Under the pieces are notes generated by a model. It saw nothing but the letters and a program-made list of their open reading frames with translations, made no database searches and was not told where the DNA came from. From the NCBI RefSeq assembly GCF_000001735.4, contig NC_003076.8, positions 15,751,835 to 15,815,834 of the forward strand: a stretch of DNA of 64,000 nt, written 5' to 3'. Below are positions 47,891 through 60,199 of the stretch, in pieces (position 1 is the first letter of the stretch; each line of letters begins with the position of its first letter). Source of the DNA: Arabidopsis thaliana (lineage: Eukaryota > Streptophyta > Magnoliopsida > Brassicales > Brassicaceae). Position numbers and translations under genes: made by a program.

Positions 47891-49800
47891 GGTTGCGATG
47901 TTGGAACTTTCTTCTAACCTTGTTCTCTTTTTTATGGAACAAAGTTTTGGCTTCTCTTCTCACTTTTGTCTTCTTTTTTTGAAGGATATTTGTATATATG
48001 TAAAAAATCAAAGAAATTTAGGAATTATTATTCTTTAGCAAAAAAAGATATATATGAATTATTCTCTTACATCGATGGATAATATATAATAGTACTTTAA
48101 TTGGAAAATGAGATTACCTACTTGATACTTAAAAGTTAGGAATAGCTTTCAAGAACGAAAAAAGAATCTAGTCCTTTGCCTACTCAAATGACATCATAGT
48201 CACAAAGATTCTTATTTCAATTTTGTTTTTTGAACAAAGAGATTCTTATTTCAAATTATCGCAACTATTACCAAATAAGAGAAAAATCTTAAATCTAACA
48301 GTCACTTTTAGATAACTTAATTAGTTTCTCTCTAAATTTTAACGTATTTGATAGTAGAAGCAAATAGGTTTAATTCACTTGATAGTAAAATCACTTTCTG
48401 CTGAAAAAAAGAAGTCCAAGGAGAAAACTGTCTTTCTTCTCCATGAAGTTAAATATGGTAGTGGGTACTAACTATTCAATTTTTTTTAACCAAAGGAATC
48501 TCATACCAAAATTCAGACTAATTCCCGTGCCTATAAAATCCAAAATATATTGCCATTAAAGATTTATGGCTAAAATGCAAGGTTTACCACAACTTGGTTT
48601 TTCATAGTATTAGTAAATTTGATCACTAATTAGTATTTTTGTTGTGTGTGAATAATAAGTAAATTTTATTCGAAAAAAAAACTGTTTTACATCAAGTGCA
48701 GCTTTTGTGTTAAGTGGTTCTCGAAAGAAATATAATAGTCAAATTAAATAGAAGTGAAAGCAGCTTTTTCATCTTGATCCAAACCAAATTGCAATACCAG
48801 CATATCTTCTATCACCTTGTTAACATATGGAGGAGATTTTGTTTTGGATTTGCTTGTCATTGATTAGTATTTTCACTTGAGTAGTGAGAAGTTACAATCA
48901 TTGATTATAGCTTCATTTGTATAAATCTAGTATCAAATTATGTTACCTGCTCATCACATGAGACATTCTCGAGGATGTATGAGTCTCTTCAAACCAAAAG
49001 CATCTCTACGCCAGGAAGATGATATTTATGTTTTTTAATATTTAAAATAATAATATTACAATGCGTATAATTGTAACCCGCATAACATCTTCAATTTTCG
49101 TTGCCTATTCTATATCATGTATGAAAAAAGAGAAAAAAAAATGTTAGATACTTTTCGGTGAGCGTTGTATTAGCAACTGATGTAGTTGATCGACTTACAA
49201 AAAATGATTAAAAATAAAGTCTATAGCCATTTATAAATTGGATTAGCCTTCTTGATAGACATATTTACTTCTTCTAGTTAATTAAAAAAAAAAGATGACT
49301 CTTTCCGAACTAGTCATTTACCTAAGTGCGCTTTGTTTTTTGGTTAAAATTAAACCACTAGACAACGTGAACAACGAGAACTTAGGCCCCCAAGCCTAAG
49401 CATAAGAGAACCACTAAATCACGAGTCTCTCAGCAATTCTTTTGTTTTTGTATGACTTTTTTTCTATTTAAAGTTATTTAATTATTCGGCAAAAAGCTAA
49501 TATATTAATTTTCATTAAAAAAGAAAAATTATAAACTTAACTAAAAATAATAATTTTAAAAAACATTTATCAAGTGGTAGTGGTCGGATAGTAAGATGAC
49601 ATTTTAAGAGGTATCAGTACATTAGATACTACAATACAGTTTGTATTACACACGTTAGAAGCATATTGACTATAGTATAGTTTAGTTTTGAAATGCAAAT
49701 GACGTCAAAATACATAAAATTTGGAGAATGTACCTCAAAAATAAAACAAAGCTAATTGAGTGTTTCAATCAAAACATTGATGTGTTTCGTACAATGTTCT
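47891..49800. other. Intergenic; right part is a duplicated F-box 3' flank
   Basis: From about 48290 (CAGTCACTTTTAGATAAC) to 49800 the sequence closely matches 52425-53973. Both hold TGATAGTAGAAGCA(A/T)ATAGG, GAAAACTGT, ATCATGTATGAAAAAAGAG and GTGGTAGTGGTCGGATAG in order. No gene is seen. Confidence 0.75.
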
Positions 49801-51507
49801 TTATTCAGAGTAAGACGAATCGGTTGATAACTTGGTAAACTCGTTTATGAAGGACCTTCTCATATAAGTAAAATTCTTCGAAGGAGGCAAAGGCGGCACA
49901 CAAGATCCCAAACCCTTCTTCAAGATCTCTGTAAGGTTTAGTCTTTGCAACGTAATCACAACTTTGGTTTCTTTCCAAACGAATGCGAGAAGATCATTAG
50001 TAATCACGAAAAGGGAACCGGGTTTAGAACCTGTATAGCGGAATGAATAACCCTCTGCGATACCTTCTCCCGAGTAAGAATTCTCAAAATGTGTTTCATT
50101 TGCATCCACTGGAAAGGGATCAAGAGAAGGTGTATCGATCTTTACAACAAACATTGCAGTTCCATTGGGATGACGCACATAGCGCTTTCCTTCGAGTATT
50201 TTTGTCCCAATGAGAACTCTCTCACTATGTTCTTCAGATTCTTCATAAGTGAGCATCAGTAAGTAAAGAGACTTTTCCGTCTTACCTTTAGGACATTTCC
50301 CAGCTGGGCAGCCAATCGTTCCTCCCCACAAACCAGCATACGCTTCTTGATCGACGGCTTTCTTAACTGGTAGTTTATAAAGTAAAAAGTGGTGAAAGTG
50401 CATGTATGGCCACCCTTTATAATAAGACATCTCACTGTAGGAAGCTGTGAGACCAAGACCGAATGTATCACCAGAGCTAAGAAAGCTTTGGCGATTCGAA
50501 ACTCTAATTTCACTCTGCGAAGGTGTTGTGTTCTTTGAAGAACTAGACTCCCCTAAAACATTCGTGTTCTCCGTTGGTGTGACCTCTATCAGCTCCTCTT
50601 CATCAAAAAAATAGTCATCACCGAGATTTTCCAACATCTCGTTTATTTTTACTTGCATGGGATTGTAACACAACTGATCATCCTCCTCCAAATTCATGTT
50701 CTTCCAATTTCCACCAAACTTGTGCATTTTAAGGAGAATGGTTCTGCGTTCAACCAGCATTGCTTCATCATATTTCAATGTGGGAAATAACATTTCATTT
50801 AATGGTTCCACCACATGTAGACTTACATGGCTTGTCACAATATTGAGCAAATTTTTTCTATCACTAAAAGCGAGCATCCAAAATGGAATCTCTCCCTCCT
50901 CTCTTGAGGCTCCTCTCTCAATCTCATTGCACGAACTCTTCTCTTGCCTCGGCACAACATCGAGCTGAAGTACATTGCAACTCTTCTCAATGCCCATAAC
51001 AAAACCAGGGTACAAGCAACTGCCTTCTTTGTCTCTTCCATGGAGGAAAAACCCGTTAGAGCCATCAAACCCGCAGATTATCTCAAACACCGGTGACCAC
51101 TTAACTCGGTCCTCTTGAATCCACGAAGGAGCAACCTTTTGTGGAATTATCCGGCACCCAACAACAGACAAGAAACCAGGCATCACATAAACAACATTCC
51201 CAAGTTCAGGGTTTTGTTGCACCCAAATCCCAAGAAGCGGCTTCACCACCTCTACAAGAAACCTACAAAGGGCCTTGTAAGAAGAGATCCCGATTCGCCA
51301 TTGGACTATTTCCAACAAAGGAAGAACCTTTACTTCTTCACATTGCACAAGCCACATCTTCTCGGTATCGACAAGGGCAGGCAGACTTTTGCCGCACAAG
51401 ATTAGATTGCAAATATCGCTTGGAGAAAGAAAACGAGAAATAACAGCAAACACATCTTCTGGAAGCGTAAGAAGCAAGCAAGCTCCAAACGATTCCTTGT
51501 TCATCAT
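49801..51507 (-). CDS. F-box protein with FBXO31-like domain, copy 3
   Basis: Intact 568-aa frame with the same build as the other copies: F-box [19 protein letters not shown], middle block, then [46 protein letters not shown] and [17 protein letters not shown]. Here FGWPPG has become IGCPAG and the GYGF motif is GYSF, so substrate binding may differ. A predicted 115-bp 5'UTR intron (51511-51625) has the same length as in copy 2, and upstream DNA follows copy 2. Most of the coding sequence is instead closest to copy 4. It fits AT5G39480. Confidence 0.9.
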   Translation of the reverse strand: MMNKESFGACLLLTLPEDVFAVISRFLSPSDICNLILCGKSLPALVDTEKMWLVQCEEVKVLPLLEIVQWRIGISSYKALCRFLVEVVKPLLGIWVQQNPELGNVVYVMPGFLSVVGCRIIPQKVAPSWIQEDRVKWSPVFEIICGFDGSNGFFLHGRDKEGSCLYPGFVMGIEKSCNVLQLDVVPRQEKSSCNEIERGASREEGEIPFWMLAFSDRKNLLNIVTSHVSLHVVEPLNEMLFPTLKYDEAMLVERRTILLKMHKFGGNWKNMNLEEDDQLCYNPMQVKINEMLENLGDDYFFDEEELIEVTPTENTNVLGESSSSKNTTPSQSEIRVSNRQSFLSSGDTFGLGLTASYSEMSYYKGWPYMHFHHFLLYKLPVKKAVDQEAYAGLWGGTIGCPAGKCPKGKTEKSLYLLMLTYEESEEHSERVLIGTKILEGKRYVRHPNGTAMFVVKIDTPSLDPFPVDANETHFENSYSGEGIAEGYSFRYTGSKPGSLFVITNDLLAFVWKETKVVITLQRLNLTEILKKGLGSCVPPLPPSKNFTYMRRSFINEFTKLSTDSSYSE

Positions 51508-53973
51508 GTACTAAAAGTCCAATTCGCAACAAAACCACCCAAGGTAATTAAACACACAAATGATAAAATATAATTATGAAAGTACTCAAAATCCAAATTT
51601 AAGAGTAAAATAGCAACGGCCTTACCAAATTCAGACTTTGAAATCAAGAAACGCAGCCTTTGGGATTCTGGTTTAGGTTTGAATCAGAAAGCAAAAGAAA
51701 CGAACTTTTCAATAACCCATCAATATGGAAAAAAGGTTATAGAGTTTTCTTGAAGATCTTCAAGCAGAGTACGATGGGTTTCAGATTATCGCAAGGAAAA
51801 AGTTGAAATCTTCAACATAACAAGAAAGGCAAAAGGCGACAAACTGTTTGATAATTGTTTAACAACTTAATTAAATGTAGTTTCCCAAGTGGTTTTAAAT
51901 GTAAAACTACGATATATACGTGCACATGGAATTTCTCAAGTGAATTCAAAATTATGATAGTGGAAGATTTATGTAGACGTTTAATAATTGTCTAAATAAT
52001 TGAATAGTATGTTGAACGGGTTTTAATTATCAATGGTCATGGTTTTGACAGGTCTAAGTTTTATTAGTTTTTGACAGAAGTTTTAAAGCTATTATTTCTT
52101 TACCTTGAGACCTAGTCTCGACTCGACCATTTTCCAATAATTTTTCAATCATCGTTTCCTGTAAAGATTACGGCTCTCTCACGTTTCATGTAAAGATTTA
52201 GTTTCATGTAAACCTTTTATTTCTTTCATGCTCTAATTTAAAGATTTCGTTTCATGTAAACCTTTTATTTCGTTCCATGTTTCAACTATAAAGTTTATTT
52301 TTTATGGCGAGCAATGATTTTCTGGAAAGTTCTATAACTAATGGCTTTACCCACACAATAAAGATCGGGGATCGATCATCGATGAGAACACGGTAAATGG
52401 CTTTCTAGCATAAAACCAACAGTCACTTTTGGATAACCAAATTAGTTTCTTTCTATATTTTAACGTATTTGATAGTAGAAGCATATAGGTTTAATTCACT
52501 TCATAGTAGAATCACTTGCGTGCGAAAAAGTGATGCTGAAAAAAAGAAGCCCGAAGAGAAAACTGTTTTACTTCTCCATGAAGTTAAATATGGTAGTGGG
52601 TACTACTAACTACTCAATCTTTTTTTTTAACCGAGGGAATCTCATACCAAAATTCAGACTAATTGTCGTGCCCATAGAATCCAACATTTATTGCCATTAA
52701 AGACGTTTATGGGTGGCTAAAATGCAAGGTGCATTAGTTTTTCTAAAAGACACCTGAAAAGATTAAATGCATGGTCTACCACAACATGGTTTTTTCATAG
52801 TATTGGTAATTTTAATCACTGATTAGTATTTTTTTTTTAACAATATGTAAAATTTATTCGAAAGAAAAGAAACTGTTTACTGCAGCGTTTGTGTTAAGTG
52901 GTTCTCTCAAGATATACAATAGTCAAATTAAACAGAGTTGAAAGCAGTTTTTTCATCTTGATCCAAACCAAATTACCATACAACCAGCATATCTTCTATC
53001 ACCTTGTTCGCAAATGGAGGAGATTCTGTTTTGGATTTGCTTGTCACTGATTAGTATTTTCACTTGAGTAGTGAGAAGTTACAATCATTGATCATAGCTT
53101 GATTTGTATAAATCTAGTATCAAATTATGTTGCATGAGACATTCTCGAGGGTAGACATGATGTATGAGTCTCATCGTTTCTCTTCAAACCAAAAGCACAT
53201 TCGCGCCAGAAAGATGATATGTATGTTTTTTAATATTTAAAATAAGAATATCACAATGTGTACAATTGTAACATGCATAACATCTTCGGTTTTTGTTGCC
53301 TATTCCATATCATGTATGAAAAAAGAGAAAAAAAATGAGCGTTGTATTTGAAACTGATGTGGTTGATCGAGTTACAAAAAATGTTTAAGAATAAACTTTG
53401 TACATCTTTGTACATATTTACTTCTCCTTTTTTTAATTCATTCGTTGCAGATAAAAAAGAAAAGAAAAAAAAGTGACTCTTTCCGATCTAGTCGTTTACC
53501 TAAGTGCGTTGTGTTTTTTGGTTAAACTTGAACCACTAGACAAGATAAATAATTTCAAATATTTTTTCTACTAAAATAATATGAACCTAGGCCCCCAAGC
53601 ATAAGCATAAGAGAACCACTAACAATTCTTTTGTTTATGTATGACTTTTTCTATTTAAATTTATTAAATTATTTGGCAAAAAGCTAATATATTAAATATG
53701 ATTAAAGAAAGAAAATTATAAAACTAAAATAAAAAAATGTATTTTTAAAAACATTTCTCAAGTGGTAGTGGTCGGATAGTAAGATGACTTTTCAAGAGGT
53801 ATCAGGACGTTAGATACTACAATACGTAGTTTAGTTTGTATTACACACGTTAGAAGCATATAAACTATAGTATAGTATAATTTTAAAAAGCAAATGACGT
53901 CACAATACATTTAATTTGGAGAATGTAATTGAGTGTTTCAATCAAAACATTGATGTGTTTCGTACAATGTTCT
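51508..53973. repeat. Segmental-duplication flanks between F-box copies 3 and 4
   Basis: 51508-52400 is homologous to the upstream flank of copy 2 (38171-38965). From about 52425 it switches to a copy of the 3' flank of copy 3 (48290-49800). The switch near 52400-52425 is a recombination or duplication junction. No separate gene is seen. Confidence 0.75.
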
Positions 53974-55677
53974 TTAGTCGGAGTAACACAAATCAGTTGA
54001 TGAGCTGGTAAACTCGTTCATGGAGGACGTTCTCATATAAGTAAAATTCTTCATAGGATGCGAAGGCGGCACACAAGATCCCAAACCCTTCTTCAAGATC
54101 TCTGTAAGGTTTAGTCTATGCAACGTAATCATAGTTTTGGTGTCTTTCCAAACGAATGCAAGAAAATCATTAGTGATCACGAAAAGGGAACCGGGTTTAG
54201 AACCGAGATAGCGGAATCCATAACCATCTGTGACACCTTTTCCCGAGTAAGAATTCTCAAAATGTATTTCATCTGCATCCACTGGAAAGGGCTCAAGAGA
54301 AGGTGTATCGATTTTTACAACAAACATTGTAGTTCCATTGGGACGGCTCACAAGGCGATTTCCTTCCAGTATTTTTGTCCCAATGAGAACTCTCTCACTA
54401 TATTCTTTTTCATAAGTGAGCATCAGTAAGTAAAGAGACTTTTCCGTCTTACCTTTAGGACATTTTCCAGCTGGCCAGCCAAACGTTCCTCCCCACAAAC
54501 CAGCATACGTTTCGTGATCGACGGCTTTCTTAACTGGTAGTTTATAGAGTAAAAAGTGGTGTACGTACATGTCTGGCCACCCTTTATAATAAGACATCTC
54601 AGTGTAGGAAGCTTTGAGTCCAAGACCGAATGTATCACCAGAGCTAAGAAAGCTTTTGCGATTCGAATGTCTAATTTCACTCTGCGAAGGTGTTGTGTTC
54701 TTTGAAGAACTAGACTTCCGTAAAACATATGTGCTCTCTGTTGGTGTGACCTCTATCAGATCCTCATGCAATTCAAAAAAAAAGTCATCATCGAGATTTT
54801 CCAACATCTCGTTTATTTTTACCTGCATGGGATTGTAACTCAACTGACCATCCTCCTCCAAATTCATGTTCTTCCAATTTCCACCAAACTTGTGCATTTT
54901 AAGGAGAATGGTTCTGCGTTCATTCAGCTTTACTTCATCATCTTTCAATGTGGGAAATAACATTTCATTTAATGGTTCCACCACATGTAGACCTACATGG
55001 TTTGTGACAATATTGAGCAAGTGTTTTCTATCGCTAAAAGCGAGCATCCAAAATGGAATCTCTCCCTCCTTTCTTGAGGCTCCTCTCTCAATCTCATTGC
55101 ACGAACTCTTCTCTTGCCTCGGCACAACTTCGAGCTGAAGTACATCGCAATTCTTCTCAATGCCCATAACAAAACCAGGGTACAAGCAACTGCCTTCTTT
55201 GTCTCTTCCATGGAGGAAAAACCCGTTAGAGCCATCAAACCCGCAGATTATCTCAAACACCGGTGACCACTTAACTCGGTCCTCTTGAATCCACGAAGGA
55301 GCAACCTTTTGTGGAATTATCCGGCACCCAACAACAGACAAGAAACCAGGCATCACATAAACAACATTCCCAAGTTCAGGGTTTTGTTGCACCCAAATCC
55401 CAAGAAGCGGCTTCACCACCTCTACAAGAAACCTACAAAGGGCCTTGTAAGAAGAGATCCCGATTCGCCATTGGACTATTTCCAACAAAGGAAGAACCTT
55501 TACTTCTTCACATTGCACAAGCCATGTCTTCTCGGAATCGACAAGGGCACGAAGACTTTTGCCGCACAAGATTAGGTTGCAAATATCGCTTGGAGAAAGA
55601 AAACGAGAGATAACAACAAAGATATCTTCTGGAAGCATAAGAAGCAAGCAAGCACCAAATAATTCCGTGTTCATCAT
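53974..55677 (-). CDS. F-box protein with FBXO31-like domain, copy 4
   Basis: Intact 567-aa frame. F-box [19 protein letters not shown], middle block nearly identical to copy 3, then [46 protein letters not shown] and [17 protein letters not shown]. The N-terminus ([15 protein letters not shown]) and the 153-bp predicted 5'UTR intron (55681-55833) differ from copies 2 and 3. It fits AT5G39490. Likely an SCF substrate adaptor, target unknown. Confidence 0.9.
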   Translation of the reverse strand: MMNTELFGACLLLMLPEDIFVVISRFLSPSDICNLILCGKSLRALVDSEKTWLVQCEEVKVLPLLEIVQWRIGISSYKALCRFLVEVVKPLLGIWVQQNPELGNVVYVMPGFLSVVGCRIIPQKVAPSWIQEDRVKWSPVFEIICGFDGSNGFFLHGRDKEGSCLYPGFVMGIEKNCDVLQLEVVPRQEKSSCNEIERGASRKEGEIPFWMLAFSDRKHLLNIVTNHVGLHVVEPLNEMLFPTLKDDEVKLNERRTILLKMHKFGGNWKNMNLEEDGQLSYNPMQVKINEMLENLDDDFFFELHEDLIEVTPTESTYVLRKSSSSKNTTPSQSEIRHSNRKSFLSSGDTFGLGLKASYTEMSYYKGWPDMYVHHFLLYKLPVKKAVDHETYAGLWGGTFGWPAGKCPKGKTEKSLYLLMLTYEKEYSERVLIGTKILEGNRLVSRPNGTTMFVVKIDTPSLEPFPVDADEIHFENSYSGKGVTDGYGFRYLGSKPGSLFVITNDFLAFVWKDTKTMITLHRLNLTEILKKGLGSCVPPSHPMKNFTYMRTSSMNEFTSSSTDLCYSD

Positions 55678-57099
55678 ATACTACAGAGTCCAATTCGCTG
55701 CAAAAGCACCAAATCTAAACCAACACACACAAAAAAAAAAAAGATTTACGAACGAAACGTATTCAATGCTAACAACTGAGGGAGTTGATGATACTTAGAA
55801 ATGAAATTTAAGAGTTACTAGTGACAGCCTTACCAAATTCTGACTTTGAAAACAAGAAATGCAGCCTTTGGATTCAGAAAGCAAAAGAAACGAACTTTAC
55901 AATGGTTTTTAGATTACACAAAGGAAAAAGGTTGAAATGTTCAACATAAGAAGAAAGACAAAAAGGAGACGATGTGAGGAATTCTTCCGTAAGTGAATTT
56001 AAAAATTATGATTGTGGGATTATTTTGAATAAAAAGTTTTTGGAGGCCATTTAAACCTTATAATAAGAACACATGGCGTCGAACTATGAAAGAAAAAAAA
56101 TTCATAGAAATTGATATTCATCTCAAGTGGTTTCAAAATTATGATCGTGGAAGATCTTTTATAGAGCTGGATAATTGTTTAAAATTGAAGAGGATGTTAA
56201 ATAGGTTTTGGCAAAGTCCAAACTTATGGTCATGGTTTTGACAAGTCCAAAGTTTAATAATTTTATAAGAAATATTTACATATGGGGTAAAATTGACTTT
56301 CTGAACCATGTTTTGACAAAGTCATTTGGGCTTCTCATCAATTAGCTATTAAGGCTTTTTTGGACCGATTTGTCTTCTGAATTGAACAGTTCTCGTTCGA
56401 TACGGTTCTAAATTTTTGTGTCATTATGTTATTAAAAAAAATGGAAACAAAACCAAAAAAACGAGAGTAAAGAGAAATGAATTATGATACTTTACTCAAA
56501 CGAGTAGCAACGGAATTATGATTATATGTACCATTGTTTCGGTAGTATATACGTGTAATATATACGAATTCTTACATTACAAACATTGGTTAATTTGACT
56601 GTCATTTGATCACATATGTTAGAGGAATTCGAAGTATGGATTGTTACACCATTTCCGGTTCTTTTAAGAATATGTGCAATGTTTGGTATCTATAATGGTG
56701 CATACGGCTAGTTAGCCAAATTCTATATATTTAGTACGATTTATATGATATTTCTGTTTAAATGTTATTCTTTTTATATAATTGTTATTTATTTTTAATG
56801 AATATTATGTTACACAATATTATTGGTGGAGACTAGATAGTATTCTAATCTAGACCCTTAAACTATATAATAATATTGAGATACACGTACACGTACATGA
56901 GCGCTCCAAACAGTTATATTCTAAAAATACATAAATCACATAAGTTTTTTCCTATATGTGTACACAATAATATTTACTGGAACTTACATGGTACAACATT
57001 AAAGTAGTTGTAAGAAATCTCTAACAATTATTTACGAAGAGATTAGATTTAAATATTTTGTTAGTATATCTCAATACGTATCATGCATATATAATATTT
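55678..57099. other. Promoter of F-box copy 4 and AT-rich intergenic DNA
   Basis: Leader and UTR intron up to about 55850, then no recognisable gene. The flank resembles copies 2 and 3 only in patches (AAGTGGTTTCAAAATTATGAT near 56130). Confidence 0.5.
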
Positions 57100-58010
57100 A
57101 AATGAAAATATATGACTATCTAAATATTTTCGCTTTCTATATGACACCATTCATAGTCTCTACAATGTTGTTAGACATGACTAAAACCATGTGGGAGGTA
57201 AAGTTTACTTTTCTAAGTTTAATTCTGGAGGTAAAATCATGTGGGAATCATGTGGGAGCACCCTTGAGAGAAGATCTTCTAAAGTCTAATCTCTTCTCGA
57301 TTTCTTTAAGCTTTATATTCAAATCATGTTTTGTGTTTTCATGATCATGTCTCAGTAGTTTGCTTGTTAGGTTTATAAATTCTCAAAAGGGATTAAATTG
57401 TTAGATCGATAAACTGTTAGGAAAAACCAATAGAATTCTTCACCTAGATTTGATTTTATCACTAGTTCTCGATTGATCACCTAGAATGTAACTCATATAA
57501 TAAAAGGTTAAACACAAAAGTACGCTTATTACCGGAACTATTTTAGATGGGCAAAAGTAGCTAAATAAATACGAGAGTTGGCTTAGATACTTTGTGAGCA
57601 TATCAAACCCATTCGTTAATGCGTGTTTAGTTTTACGGATTTACAGACAAGTTAGAATTCCTACTACTATGCACAAATAATCAATACATATGAGAGTTGG
57701 TTGATTATAGTTTTGTGATTTGAGTTCTAGAACGGTTCGATAATAATTTTTAATTAATTGCTAGATCTACAATTCTGATATTTCCTGAGAAATTCTTAAG
57801 CCTAACTATTCCTCCACCAGATTTACATCTTAAATTTTGATTTTTTTGCTATTTTTAATTGTCAGTTATTTATGTTTAGTTTAATTCAAAACTATTAGTC
57901 TATTGTGTAAACTAGAGAGTTTTGTGGAATTCGACTCTAACGTACTACAATGATCTCTTATTTGATAGAGTGGTCTTTTGGCAATTTGACCTATATTAGA
58001 GATCCATGCA
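57100..58010 (+). mobile_element. Decayed LTR-retrotransposon leader-like DNA (tentative)
   Basis: Phrases such as GATCATGTCTCAGTAGTTTG, TGATCACCTAGAATG and GAGAGTTTTGTGGAATTCGA recall the untranslated leader regions of plant Gypsy elements. No gag-pol frame, LTRs or target duplications are found. This is recognition by memory of similar sequence, so confidence is low. Confidence 0.35.
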
Positions 58011-58434
58011 AGCATGTTATGTCCTCCTAGAGAAGAATAGCAAGATTAAAAAAAAAATGTAATGAATTGTGCATAAGATACAACCAAACTCATATACTAT
58101 GGAAATTAATTAAATACAAGAGGCTCAAGAGATAATATTGTTTCATGAAGAAAATTCATATAATATAAATATAAAAAATACAGTCATAGATCACTAAGAG
58201 CATCTATGTTGGTTTGCTCATAGAAAACTAAGAGAAAAATAAGAGACTCACCATTAAGAAAATAGAAACTAATAAAAAGAGAGTAGAGAGACTGGTAAGA
58301 AACTCTGAAATGTGCTATTTATTAAAAAGAAATACACAATTTATAAAATTTATTCTTATGCTGGCTTAATTAGGAGGTCATAAGCTGGAACAGAATTGCA
58401 TAAAAAATATGGTTTTTAGGTAAAATATATCAAA
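58011..58434. other. Intergenic; 3' flank of the S-protein homologue
   Basis: AT-rich, probably the gene's 3'UTR at the right end. Nothing else. Confidence 0.5.
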
Positions 58435-58833
58435 TTATGAACGCCATTTGTTTAGAGGTTGTGGAGGACGTTCATCCATTTTAAAATATATTGCATCCAT
58501 TCTAGCACTTAATTCATATCGTTTACCACATAGAGGATGCTTTAAATCTGGACGGTACGCTTCAACCTCAGTAAAAAACTTCATGTTAATCCCTTGCCTG
58601 AAAAGACAGTTCCAACGTGATCGCTCGGTTCCGTCATCCTTGAATTTAATGATTCTTGTACCTTTAAAGTTTAAATATTGGACTCCTACATTAGTGTTTC
58701 CAGAACGGCAATGATATTGAAGAATTCTACTTGGACCAAGTGTGTTCTTAATTACAATCTCAATTTCCTTGCAAGCTTCATTTCCTACAAAATAAATGGC
58801 AGTAACTAATATGAAAAATATTAGACGACTCAT
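58435..58833 (-). CDS. S-protein homologue (SPH), secreted
   Basis: Single-exon frame of 132 aa. Residues 1-20 are a hydrophobic signal peptide (MSRLIFFILVTAIYFVGNEA). The mature part carries the plant self-incompatibility protein S1 fold: IVIKNTLGPSRILQYHCRSG, RWNCLFRQG, FTEVEAYRP and PLCGKRYELSARMDAIYF. Four cysteines (C21, C42, C75, C101) fit the usual two disulphides. In Papaver the S1 family is the stigma self-incompatibility signal; in Arabidopsis the many SPH genes are mostly uncharacterised small secreted proteins. It fits the SPH locus near AT5G39493. A TATA box sits about 50 bases upstream. The single ATG choice is clear because the signal peptide starts there. Confidence 0.9.
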   Translation of the reverse strand: MSRLIFFILVTAIYFVGNEACKEIEIVIKNTLGPSRILQYHCRSGNTNVGVQYLNFKGTRIIKFKDDGTERSRWNCLFRQGINMKFFTEVEAYRPDLKHPLCGKRYELSARMDAIYFKMDERPPQPLNKWRS

Positions 58834-58880
58834 TTGTTCAAACTTGAAATATTTGTTGTGGTAACAAGGACATCATCATG

Positions 58881-58892
58881 TAGTATTTATAG
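58881..58892 (-). promoter_or_regulatory. TATA box of the S-protein homologue gene
   Basis: The minus strand reads CTATAAATACTA about 50 bases before the ATG. Confidence 0.55.
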
Positions 58893-59053
58893 TTTCTTGG
58901 TGTGAAAGATGTTTTTTCTTTACTTAGTAAATAGTATTGTTTTTAAAAGTGTAAGCTAAATTTAGAGGCAAACATGAATGAACAAATTAAAAATTTGGTC
59001 AAAAGAGATTTTAGTGTCGAAATTTATGGTTTACCAATAAGATTAAACCAAAT

Positions 59054-59173
59054 GAAAGCAACAAACTTATTACAATTGACATCGAAACTTATCAACAGTT
59101 TCGATAAGTTTATTGGAAACAGTTTCGAAAGCAACAAACTTATTACAATTGACATTGAAACTTATCAACAGTT
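59054..59173. repeat. Tandem repeat, 73-bp period, 1.6 copies
   Basis: GAAAGCAACAAACTTATTAC begins at 59054 and again at 59127, with one mismatch over the shared 45 bases or so. An 89-codon open frame (58974-59243) crosses it but resembles nothing known. Confidence 0.8.
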
Positions 59174-60199
59174 TTTTGTCCCCAAAAATAAAATAAAAAA
59201 CCATATCAACAGTTTATTGGAAAATTGTGGAATTATATCTTAAATGTGTTGTAAATTAAAAATAATTCATTTGAAAAGAAGATTATGTGAAAGGTATGAA
59301 AGAAAAATTAGCTTCATAACCAATAAGCAAATATCCAAATTTTAAAGAATAAAGTAAGCACGCGATGAAATATTTTGATTTGAATTAAGCAAAGATGCAA
59401 ATTAAGTTTTTGTGTGAAACTTAGAGACTAACTGAAAATAAAATAAAATAAACAGTTATCTATCAATAGGTAAAAGACATTGAGCAAAGAGAATCACATG
59501 GGCTCATGAAAACTAGAAAGAGAATTAACTGGGATTGTATTTATAACTGTTCCTGAACACAAAACACGAATATAAGTTATCCTGTTTTCTTAGAAAATAA
59601 CTATCCATGTAATGAAATTCTTAGAAATTAAACTGCTCTTTGTCAATAGAATTTCAAGCAAGTTTTAACGTCGAGTTTGATTTGTTCATCAAATGCTATA
59701 ACTTCAACTTTTGTTGGTTAAGAACATTTTGTTCATCTATGTTCTTTCAAAATTGGTTTCGGTGTCGACCGACACCAACCCTAGTGTCGCTCGAGAACCA
59801 ATGGGTATCCAAAAATACTCAAAATTAAAATATATCCTAAAATATATGAGTTATATATACTTGTAATAACCCAAATACCCAAATTATAATTATAGGTCCA
59901 TTTTTTTGCTTGTACCTCATATACTTTTGGATAGTTTTGATAAATTTCGATATATTCAAAGGATAGAAAAATATTTTTTTGGGTATTTTTGGATAGACTT
60001 AGTTATCTTAAAATATCCGAACGGGACCTAACCCGAATTCAAAAGAAACCGACCACAAACCGAACATAATATTTTACTATGGTTTATAAATAATATATGT
60101 AAAAAGGTAGATTATTAATTAAACAACAAATTAATGCTTAATTTAGATTTATAATTTGATTATTATAAATTTTTATATTTATAAATATATTTATTTAAA
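59174..60199. other. Intergenic with CCGAAC-type low-complexity DNA
   Basis: AT-rich. Near 59760-60070 there are GGGTAT..., CCGACC and AACCCGAA words also found at 61400-61630, probably remains of one dispersed element. No gene. Confidence 0.45.

Noticed and set aside
51115-51443. Long plus-strand frames over the F-box genes (also at 37769-38106 and 55285-55613)
   Set aside because: They are antisense shadows of the conserved middle block. They recur only because the sense gene is duplicated and have no family features.
57102-57344. 80-codon plus-strand frame
   Set aside because: Falls in retroelement-like debris with no gag or pol motif.
58974-59243. 89-codon frame across the 73-bp tandem repeat
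   Set aside because: Repeat-derived, AT-rich, no signal peptide or motif.
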